Positions 1-5,531 of a stretch of DNA of 5,531 nt are shown in pieces. Under the pieces are notes generated by a model. It did not search any database. It had not been told where the DNA came from and saw only the letters and a list, made by a program, of their open reading frames with translations. This DNA comes from Acidobacteriota bacterium (GTDB taxonomy: Bacteria > Acidobacteriota > Terriglobia > Versatilivoradales > Versatilivoraceae). The stretch's first letter is position 1. The number at the start of each line of letters is the position of its first letter. The stretch is taken from positions 1 to 5,531 of the forward strand of contig JAPOZE010000645.1 in the NCBI GenBank assembly GCA_026706225.1, in the 5' to 3' direction. The position numbers were made by a program, and so were the translations under genes.

Positions 1-2067
1 ATTCCGGTTGCCCCCGTGGTTGCGCAACAGCAGGGGGCGGCCCCCGCTGACCGTCAACAGGAAATCGGTGTCTCCGTCGTTGTCGTAGTCGCCCAGGGTT
101 GCACTGCGAAAGGCCCGGTCCCGGAATCGGTCCAGACCCGACTCCGCTGTGACGGCCTCGAAACTGCCCTCGCCCACATTCCGATACAGCTCCAGGCCGG
201 ACCCTTTGGGAGAGACCCCGGGAGCCGGGCCCCGGACCTCCAGCACGTCCAGGTCTCCGTCGTTGTCATAGTCGAAGGCGTGGCTGGTCCAGCTCCGGTT
301 CTCGGTGGAGATGCCGGGGAAGACCAGCTCATCGGCTCGAAACTCCTGCTTGCCCAGGTTGCGGACCCAGGTGAGGGGACCGCTCAGGGGACCCAACAGG
401 AAGTCCATGCGCCCGTCCTTGTCCAGGTCGGCCGTGGAGACGCTGTGGGCCGGCAGCGAGGCCAGATGGTCCAAGGGATTGCCCAGGTCCAGGAAGGTGC
501 CCACCCTCTGGTTGCTGTAGAGCCGGTTGGGCCCGCCCACCGCTACGGTCCAGAAGTCCACGTCCCGCCGGTTGTCGAAGTCGGTGAAGACCACCGAAAT
601 CAGCCGGTCCCCGGGAGCAAGCACTTGGGCCGACTCGGCCAGGTCGGCAAACACTCCCTTGCCGTTGTTGCGAAAGAGGTGGGTTCCCGTTGCCGTGGCG
701 TTGTCCGGAGAGTCCCGGGATTCTCCACCGGGGGACGAGCCTGCATCCTGGAATCGACCCACGTAGATATCCAGGTCTCCGTCATGGTCGTAGTCGGCCA
801 GAGCGGCTGCCAGGTGCCAGTGGTCGCCCCCGGCCACGCCGGCTGCCGCCGTCACGTCCTCGAAAGTCCCGTCCCCGAGATTACGATAGAGCCGGTTGGC
901 TCCGTAATTGGTCAGGAACAGGTCGGTGTGGCCGTCGTTGTCCAGGTCCCCCCAATAGGCGCCCATGCCGCAGTCCCGATGGTCGATTCCGGCCTGCCGG
1001 CTCACCTCCTTGAAACGCCCCAGGCCGTCGTTGCTATAGAGCAGCCCGCCCGATTGGGCTGCATCCGGGCCGCAGCGGGCCAGGTAGAGGTCCAGGTCTC
1101 CGTCCCCGTCGTAGTCCCCGAAGGCGGCTCCCGAACCCATGCGGGCGGCCCTCCGGCGGACCGGATCGGCCGAACTGCCTGCAACAGCGGTGGGTGAATC
1201 GGAGCCCCCGGTTTGCCTTTCAGCAGTTGGCTGAAGGGTCAGGCCGGCTTCCCAGCCGACCTCGGAGAATCGGACGGGCGTTTCAGCGTCGGCAGAGGGC
1301 GGGGGAGGTAGCAGGTCCTTGATGTCGGGGTACTCGCCGGTGGCCAGCATGTACTTGCCCTGCTCTCCATACTGAGTGCCGGTGGAGCTCATGCCGCCGC
1401 TTTCGCGCAGCCCCAGGAACTTTTGCATCACCTTCTGTCCTTCGTCCCGATTGCCGCCGCGCAGCAGGCTCATGGCCAGGCTGTAATGGGCGGCGGTGTC
1501 GTAGGGGGAGAGCTGAACCACCCGCCTCAGCACTCTTTCCGCCTGGTCGTACTCCTCCCGCTTCAGAAGTATCTGACCGACCTGGTAGAGCGTGGGCGGG
1601 TCCTGAGGGTCCTGGAGCAGGATTTTGCGGAAGGACTCCAGGGCAAGCTCCAACCGGTCCTGGTTCTTGTGGATGAGGCCCATGGCAAACAGGGCGGTGG
1701 GTTGCCGGTCGTTCAGACTCAAGGCCTGCTTCAGGAGTTTTTCCGACTGGTCCAGTTGCTGGAGGTAGAAGTGAGCCAGCCCGCTATTGACGATGGCCGG
1801 CAGAAAGTCCTGGCGGATGGCCAGGCATCGGGCGAATTCCTCCAGGGCCTTTTCGTGGTTGAACTGCTCCAGCAGGGCGATGCCGATGTTGTTGTGGTAG
1901 ATCAGGCGGGCGTCAGGCGAACGGTTTTCGGCAGTCGATTCCGCGATCGCAGCCCGGAGCGAATCGGTCGGCCCCATAGATTGGCAGCCAATGGGTCCCA
2001 AGGCCAGGACGACCACCAGAAACAGGTAGAGGCGCCGCTTTGCAGAGCAGCTTTGGGGTTGAATCAT
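1..2067 (-). CDS. TPR/CRTAC1 fusion, probable lipoprotein with FG-GAP repeats (3' end outside window)
   Basis: An uninterrupted frame of 689 codons runs from the ATG at 2067 off the left edge. The start has AGGAG at 8-base spacing. Residues 11-28 (RRLYLFLVVVLALGPIGC) look like a lipoprotein signal with C28 as the lipidation site. The lipobox is imperfect (Pro at -3), so plain Sec export is possible. Five TPR units lie at about 53-223, then a Pro/Ser/Thr-rich linker (about 250-305). Seven FG-GAP/VCBS calcium loops follow: DYDGDGDLD (318), DLDNDGHTD (374), DYDHDGDLD (425), decayed DFDNRRDVD (496), DLDKDGRMD (547), DYDNDGDLD (599) and DYDNDGDTD (660). The visible end, RNHGGNRN (682-689), is where an ASPIC/UnbV domain normally begins, so roughly 100 more residues are expected beyond the window. 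Linker phrases such as YRNLGDGTFEDVT match the neighbouring CRTAC1-like protein. It is probably an envelope-anchored TPR adaptor plus beta-propeller. No enzymatic residues are recognised and the function is unknown. Confidence 0.9.
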   Translation of the reverse strand, partial: MIQPQSCSAKRRLYLFLVVVLALGPIGCQSMGPTDSLRAAIAESTAENRSPDARLIYHNNIGIALLEQFNHEKALEEFARCLAIRQDFLPAIVNSGLAHFYLQQLDQSEKLLKQALSLNDRQPTALFAMGLIHKNQDRLELALESFRKILLQDPQDPPTLYQVGQILLKREEYDQAERVLRRVVQLSPYDTAAHYSLAMSLLRGGNRDEGQKVMQKFLGLRESGGMSSTGTQYGEQGKYMLATGEYPDIKDLLPPPPSADAETPVRFSEVGWEAGLTLQPTAERQTGGSDSPTAVAGSSADPVRRRAARMGSGAAFGDYDGDGDLDLYLARCGPDAAQSGGLLYSNDGLGRFKEVSRQAGIDHRDCGMGAYWGDLDNDGHTDLFLTNYGANRLYRNLGDGTFEDVTAAAGVAGGDHWHLAAALADYDHDGDLDIYVGRFQDAGSSPGGESRDSPDNATATGTHLFRNNGKGVFADLAESAQVLAPGDRLISVVFTDFDNRRDVDFWTVAVGGPNRLYSNQRVGTFLDLGNPLDHLASLPAHSVSTADLDKDGRMDFLLGPLSGPLTWVRNLGKQEFRADELVFPGISTENRSWTSHAFDYDNDGDLDVLEVRGPAPGVSPKGSGLELYRNVGEGSFEAVTAESGLDRFRDRAFRSATLGDYDNDGDTDFLLTVSGGRPLLLRNHGGNRN

Positions 2068-2075
2068 GCCGGAAG

Positions 2076-2080
2076 CTCCT
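2076..2080 (-). promoter_or_regulatory. Ribosome binding site AGGAG
   Basis: AGGAG on the minus strand lies 8 bases before the ATG at 2067. It supports that ATG over an in-frame GTG at 2103, because the ATG also starts directly at a signal peptide. Confidence 0.7.
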
Positions 2081-2140
2081 GAAACGATTGAGGGATTAAC
2101 CACAAAAGGCCAATAAAGAATATTAACGAAGGTGAACGAC

Positions 2141-2174
2141 GAACCACGAATGGACACGAATAACACCAATAAAC
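2141..2174 (+). repeat. CACGAAT-type repeat, left arm of inverted pair
   Basis: Read on the plus strand, this stretch begins GAACCACGAATGGACACGAA and continues to TAACACCAATAAAC. The first 23 bases (2141-2163) match the reverse complement of 2319-2341 with one mismatch (at 2153); the rest matches loosely with an indel. The CACGAAT words recur about every 10 bases. Similar short repeats are scattered between genes in many environmental bacteria, and their function is unsettled. Confidence 0.8.
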
Positions 2175-2308
2175 GGATTGATGAGTTGTTCACCGGGGGC
2201 CGACAACCGAAATCGTAGAGGTTTTCTACGAAGGACACGACGTGATACCAAAGCGACAAAATTGCAGAAGGATTTTTGGTGCCGCTTGTTGTTGAAGGAG
2301 GTCCACCT

Positions 2309-2341
2309 GTATTCGTGCTTATTCGTGTTCATTCGTGGTTC
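2309..2341 (-). repeat. CACGAAT-type repeat, right arm of inverted pair, three 10-base units
   Basis: The plus strand at 2311-2340 contains three near-identical 10-base units, ATTCGTGCTT, ATTCGTGTTC and ATTCGTGGTT. Read on the minus strand it gives GAACCACGAATGAACACGAA and onward, the same sequence as the left arm at 2141-2163 with one mismatch over 23 bases. The two arms face each other across about 155 bases, so they could pair into a long-range stem or be the ends of a small decayed mobile repeat. Confidence 0.8.
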
Positions 2342-2408
2342 TTCCTCCAAAACGATAACCATCGGCTGTTTTTTCTCGAGTGATCCGCACAGCAGGGCGG
2401 GGCAGGAC

Positions 2409-4133
2409 TTATTTCTTGACCAGTCCCTTGCCTTCCCGGATCACGATTCGCTGATTGGGGGCCAGGTTGGACAGCTTGTCGACCGAGCCGCTGGGCCAGA
2501 GAACCTCGAGTGAGAGAATCCTGTCCGAGCGGCCCAGGCCGAAGGTCACCGGCAGCTCGCTCTGGGAGCAATAGCTGCTGCCGCTCTTGACCCGACGCCA
2601 CAATCGGCCGTCGGCAAGCTGGACGGTAACCTTGGCCCCGATGCCGTCCCGGTTGCTGGAGGTTCCCACCGTCTTGACCCGCAGGAATCGGTTGCCATGC
2701 TTGCTTTGATTCTCCCAGAGCACGGCCGGGCCGCCGTTGGTGCTCATCAAAAGGTCTAGGTCGCCGTCGTTGTCATAGTCCCCGTAGGCGCCGCCTCGGC
2801 CTACTCGCCGTTGCCGAAAGTCGGTCCCCACCCGATGAGCAACCTCGACGAATCCCTTGCCTTGATTGTGGAACAGGTGGGGCGGCTGGGCGTATTTTAC
2901 CCGCCGCTGAACCTTGTTGATGTCGTTCTCCACATGGCCGTTGGCGACGAATATGTCCAGCTTGCCGTCCAGGTCGAAGTCGAAGAAGAAACAGGCAAAG
3001 GCCAGCGTCAGCAGGCTTGACTGCCCCACCTCGGAGGTGGGAGCGTCGTCCACGAACAGCCCCTGGCCTTCGTTGTGGTAGAGATTCAGCATCTCGTTGG
3101 AAAAATTGCCGATTACCAGGCTGGCCAGTCCCGATCCGTCGTAGTCGGCCGCGTCCACCCCCATGGCTCCCCGAACGGTTCCGTCCTCGCTGAAGGCCAC
3201 CCCGGCCGAGATCCCCTCATCCCTGAAGGTGCCGTCTTTCCGGTTGATGTAGAGCTTGTTGGGTTGGGTGTCGTTGGCCAGCAGCAGGTCCGGCCAGCCG
3301 TCGTCCTGGGCGTCGAAGACGGCCACTCCCAGGGCCTTGCTGGTGGAGTCCAGCAGTCCGGCCTCGCGGGTGACGTCGGCAAAGGTGCCGTCGCCCCGAT
3401 TCCGGTAAAGACGGGAAGAGACACCGGGATAGGACTCGGGGGTGCAGTAGGACTTGTTGACGCCGTCCAGGCTGCAGCGGATGTCGGTCTCGATGGACCA
3501 CTCCACGTAGTTGGTGACGAGCAGATCGAGGTTGCCGTCCCGGTCATAGTCCAACCAGGCCACGCTGGTGGCGAATTCAGGGTTTCCCAGCCCGGCCTTG
3601 CGGGTGACATCCCGGAAGGTGCCGTCCCTCTGATTGCGAAAGAGTCGATCCGGCCCCAGGGCGCTCACGTACAGGTCCACCCAGCCGTCGTTGTCGTAGT
3701 CGCCGGCAGCGCATCCCATCCCGTAGATCTCGAGGTTCAGCCCGGCCTTGCGGGTCACGTCGCTAAAGGTGCCGTCCTGGTTGTTGTGGTAGAGGGCCAT
3801 GGTGGAACCACTGCCTTTCCGCCCCGGCCAGTTCTTGCCGTTGATCAGCAGTATGTCCTGCCAGTCGTCGTTGTTGTAGTCCAGAAAGGCGGCTCCCGAG
3901 CCCATGGTCTCGGGGAGGTACTTCTTCCCGAAGGCGCCGTTGTTGTGTTGAAAGCTCAGTCCGGCCTGGCGGGTGACGTTTTCGAACTGCACCGGGAAGG
4001 GTTCGGAGTCACCGCCGGCCCGCAGCCTTCCATCGCCGCAGAGCAGGGTCAGCACCAGCAGGGACAGGATGAGCAGGGCGGGGCCTCTTGGCCCGCCGCC
4101 GTCCGCGCGATTGCATGGCTTGGATGGGATCAT
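2409..4133 (-). CDS. Secreted CRTAC1-like protein: FG-GAP/VCBS repeats plus ASPIC/UnbV domain
   Basis: Complete 574-residue protein. The N-terminus has basic residues and then a hydrophobic run (about 18-32, ALLILSLLVLTLLC) ending near LRAGG, a likely Sec signal peptide cleaved around residue 39, so the protein acts in the periplasm or outside the cell. Seven calcium-loop-type repeats follow: DYNNDDWQD (85), DYDNDGWVD (145), DYDRDGNLD (195), DAQDDGWPD (274), a decayed DYDGSGLAS (330), DFDLDGKLD (385) and DYDNDGDLD (452). Such FG-GAP/VCBS repeats fold as blades of a beta-propeller. Units are spaced by the family phrases YRNRGDGTFADVTREAGL and variants. Residues about 485-565 match ASPIC/UnbV, with GIGAKVTV, SGSSYCSQSE, FGLG and WPSG. 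C220 and C230 sit in the inter-blade loop where this family often has a cysteine pair. The start ATG overlaps the upstream TGA and no good Shine-Dalgarno precedes it, which suggests translational coupling. The length is normal for the family. Biochemical function is unknown; adhesion or a scaffold role is only a guess. Confidence 0.93.
   Translation of the reverse strand: MIPSKPCNRADGGGPRGPALLILSLLVLTLLCGDGRLRAGGDSEPFPVQFENVTRQAGLSFQHNNGAFGKKYLPETMGSGAAFLDYNNDDWQDILLINGKNWPGRKGSGSTMALYHNNQDGTFSDVTRKAGLNLEIYGMGCAAGDYDNDGWVDLYVSALGPDRLFRNQRDGTFRDVTRKAGLGNPEFATSVAWLDYDRDGNLDLLVTNYVEWSIETDIRCSLDGVNKSYCTPESYPGVSSRLYRNRGDGTFADVTREAGLLDSTSKALGVAVFDAQDDGWPDLLLANDTQPNKLYINRKDGTFRDEGISAGVAFSEDGTVRGAMGVDAADYDGSGLASLVIGNFSNEMLNLYHNEGQGLFVDDAPTSEVGQSSLLTLAFACFFFDFDLDGKLDIFVANGHVENDINKVQRRVKYAQPPHLFHNQGKGFVEVAHRVGTDFRQRRVGRGGAYGDYDNDGDLDLLMSTNGGPAVLWENQSKHGNRFLRVKTVGTSSNRDGIGAKVTVQLADGRLWRRVKSGSSYCSQSELPVTFGLGRSDRILSLEVLWPSGSVDKLSNLAPNQRIVIREGKGLVKK
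4130..4133 (-). promoter_or_regulatory. ATGA stop-start overlap (translational coupling site)
   Basis: On the minus strand the start codon ATG (4133-4131) of the CRTAC1-like gene and the stop codon TGA (4132-4130) of the TPR gene share two bases in ATGA. The preceding sequence, CCAACTCCGATTC, has no clear Shine-Dalgarno. Reinitiation by ribosomes ending the upstream gene is the usual explanation of this arrangement, and it ties the amounts of the two proteins together. Confidence 0.85.
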
Positions 4134-5531
4134 GAATCGGAGTTGGCCGCAGGGGCCGCAATCTGGCCGGCGGAGTAGCTCTTGTCGGCGGTCAGCCCCG
4201 GCTCCAGCGGGGCGGACCCGTGCTCGTGGATGGGCTGGCGTTCGTTGTTGGCCTCGGGGTGAAGCCGCCGCACCGGCCCGGTGATGAACTGGGAGGATTC
4301 GTCAGCCTTGAATCTCAAATAGAGCCGGCGCTCCCGGTCGGCCAGCTCCTTCTGTCCCAGCCCTCGATAGCAGAGCATCAGATTGTAGTGGGCCTGCAGG
4401 TCTTCCGGGTCCACCTCCAGGACCTGGAGGAATTCCTTGACCGCCTCGGCGTACTGCCGCTTCAGGAAGAGAATGCGGCCGGCCTGGTTTCTGACCACTC
4501 GATCGCGCGGGTATTGGGCCAGGGCCCGTCGAAAATGGACCAGGGCCTCGTCGTATTTTCCCTGGGTCTTCAAGGTCAGGCCGTAGAAATAGTGGCTCTT
4601 GGCCAGGTCCGGGTCGACCTCGAGCGCTTTTTGCAGCACCTCCTGAGCCCCATCGGTGTTGCCTTCCCGCACCCGGGCCCGAGCCACGTTCACCCAGCCG
4701 TCGGCGAATCCCGGGTCCAGTTCGGTCACGGTCAGAAAGGCCTGCTCGGCGGCCTTGAGATCTCCCTGCAGCAGGAGGCCGATGCCGTAGTCATTCCAGC
4801 GGATCAGGTCGGCCCGGTCCATGGCGGACTCCAGCTCCGGCGGGTCGGCGCGCCGGTCCAGAACCTTCAGCTCGGTACGGTCCTCGGCCATGACCACGAT
4901 GGGCAGCCTGGGGATCTCCTTGAGCTTGCCCGAGACCTGCGACAAGTCCCCCTCAAAGATCCAGCGCCCGTCGTCGTAGCCCTTGTCCAGACCGAAGTCC
5001 AGGTGGGTCGGGTCGCGGATGCCGGCATAGGCCCACTGGGTGTTCCACCAACTGAACTTGCGATAGTTCACCTTGGCTGTGAGAGTGATCCTGTCACCGC
5101 TGCTCTCAGGCACCTTGAGGCGGAACCGCACGGTGTCGGCGGCTCCGGGAGGGATCAGACGGACATACAAAGTGGATCGGGCCGCCCAGGCATTCCGCTT
5201 GTTGATGAGGTTGCCGTGCTCATCCAGCAGGTAGGCACGGTACATGTGGGCGCTCTTCTCCACGGGCCCCTCTCCGTTGTCCTCCACTCGGCCGCTCCAG
5301 AAGATCACCTGCCCCCGGTCGTCAACGGCCTGAAGCTCCACCCAGACATCGAAGGCGTCCACGGTTCCGCCGGGGAAGAAATGGCCGACGTTCAGCGTCC
5401 TTACCACCACGTCCACCCGCACCGAATCCCCGCGCCGAACCGTGGCTCCGATCTTGTCCAGGGGCGCCACCACCTGGAGCGGAGGGGTGGTGACCATGCC
5501 CCGGGCGCCGAAGGATTCCGACTCCTCGCCC
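4130..5531 (-). CDS. TPR protein with beta-domain, C-terminal part of a probable multihaem cytochrome c/TPR protein (5' end outside window)
   Basis: The frame is open from the window edge to the TGA at 4132-4130. The first ATG inside it (5497) lies 11 codons in and has no clear ribosome site, so the gene very likely begins upstream. Counting from that Met, residues about 7-145 form a beta-rich domain with the motif NVGHFFPGG (37-44) and a conserved-looking SAHMYRAYLLDEHG stretch (82-95). Five TPR units follow at about 228-395, with typical consensus endings such as ALEVDP and VLEVDP. A tail at 398-427 ends in NNERQPIHEHG. From knowledge of the family, this beta-domain/TPR/tail arrangement is usually preceded by several CxxCH haem sites in exported cytochromes of Acidobacteriota and relatives. 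None is visible here: the only cysteine in the visible part is C376. TPRs normally serve protein-protein contacts. The gene overlaps the next one by four bases. TPR assignment is secure; the cytochrome link is inference. Substrate and partner are unknown. Confidence 0.75.
   Translation of the reverse strand, partial: GEESESFGARGMVTTPPLQVVAPLDKIGATVRRGDSVRVDVVVRTLNVGHFFPGGTVDAFDVWVELQAVDDRGQVIFWSGRVEDNGEGPVEKSAHMYRAYLLDEHGNLINKRNAWAARSTLYVRLIPPGAADTVRFRLKVPESSGDRITLTAKVNYRKFSWWNTQWAYAGIRDPTHLDFGLDKGYDDGRWIFEGDLSQVSGKLKEIPRLPIVVMAEDRTELKVLDRRADPPELESAMDRADLIRWNDYGIGLLLQGDLKAAEQAFLTVTELDPGFADGWVNVARARVREGNTDGAQEVLQKALEVDPDLAKSHYFYGLTLKTQGKYDEALVHFRRALAQYPRDRVVRNQAGRILFLKRQYAEAVKEFLQVLEVDPEDLQAHYNLMLCYRGLGQKELADRERRLYLRFKADESSQFITGPVRRLHPEANNERQPIHEHGSAPLEPGLTADKSYSAGQIAAPAANSDS

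Larger units (their letters stand above)
2068..2408. other. Intergenic region, repeat-rich, no gene recognised
   Basis: This 341-base stretch is clearly AT-richer than the genes on either side. It holds an inverted pair of CACGAAT-type repeats (2141-2174 and 2309-2341), a related degenerate stretch at 2222-2261 (CTACGAAGGACACGACG, then AAGCGACAAAA), and GAACGACGAA at 2134-2143. The 5' leader of the downstream TPR/CRTAC1 gene lies at 2068 to about 2130 and includes an AT-rich TTAATATTCTTTATTG (minus strand, 2126-2111) that could contain a -10 element, but I could not find a matching -35 at good spacing. Downstream of the gene ending at 2409 there is a weak CCGC/GCGG stem on the minus strand, but it is not followed by a T-run, so no intrinsic terminator is called. 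Short open frames here translate to repeat-derived peptides such as NTNKHEYRW and are not credible genes. Confidence 0.8.

Noticed and set aside
16..1197. Plus-strand open frame of 393 codons
   Set aside because: It lies opposite the FG-GAP array of gene 3. Its repeated VSVVVVV phrases are the antisense of DYDNDGD loops, there is no ribosome site, and no family is recognised.
1423..2082. Plus-strand open frame of 219 codons
   Set aside because: Antisense to the TPR region of gene 3. Its Leu/Val/Gln composition mirrors the TPR codons and no domain is seen.
2101..2103. Alternative GTG start for gene 3, 12 codons upstream
   Set aside because: No ribosome site in front of it, and it would push the signal peptide away from the N-terminus. 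ATG at 2067 has AGGAG at good spacing.
2123..2362. Minus-strand open frame of 79 codons in the intergenic gap
   Set aside because: The peptide (MNTNKHEYRW, RVHSWFVVHLR) is a translation of CACGAAT repeats, a known source of false hypothetical proteins.
2380..2408. Possible terminator after gene 2
   Set aside because: The stem is only CCGC/GCGG with an 8-base loop, and the homopolymer nearby is an A-run on the transcribed strand, so it is not an intrinsic terminator.
3075..4178. Plus-strand open frame of 367 codons
   Set aside because: Antisense shadow of the gene 2 calcium loops in high-GC DNA, with valine-rich low-complexity runs. The minus-strand reading has a signal peptide and family domains.

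Overview
The window reads entirely on the minus strand and holds three large, high-GC coding regions plus one AT-richer intergenic stretch. In transcription order (right to left) they are: (1) the 3' part of a gene for a protein with a beta-rich domain followed by tetratricopeptide (TPR) repeats, of the type usually fused to an N-terminal multihaem cytochrome c region, 5531-4130, with its beginning outside the window; (2) a complete 574-residue secreted CRTAC1-like protein with FG-GAP/VCBS repeats and a C-terminal ASPIC/UnbV domain, 4133-2409; (3) a 689-codon, 3'-truncated gene for a probable lipoprotein carrying TPRs at the N-terminus and a CRTAC1-like FG-GAP array at the C-terminus, 2067-1.

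Genes 1 and 2 overlap by four bases (ATGA) and are almost certainly one transcript with coupled translation. Gene 3 lies 341 bases further on, behind a non-coding region full of CACGAAT-type words arranged as an inverted repeat. Gene 3 carries in one polypeptide the two modules (TPR and CRTAC1 propeller) that genes 1 and 2 carry separately, which suggests that the three products belong to one envelope-located functional set. The role of such TPR/CRTAC1/cytochrome cassettes is not established, and I do not assign a pathway.

The organism is probably a Gram-negative environmental bacterium. High GC, the TPR-CRTAC1 architecture and the cytochrome-associated TPR protein with an NNERQPIHEH-like tail point, from memory of these families, to Acidobacteriota. 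Planctomycetota or another PVC-group lineage is the main alternative, partly because similar CACGAAT intergenic repeats are frequent there. This is an inference from family content only; there is no rRNA or other marker gene here.

No tRNA, rRNA, CRISPR, transposase or convincing terminator was seen. Long plus-strand open frames opposite the FG-GAP repeats are shadows of the real genes.
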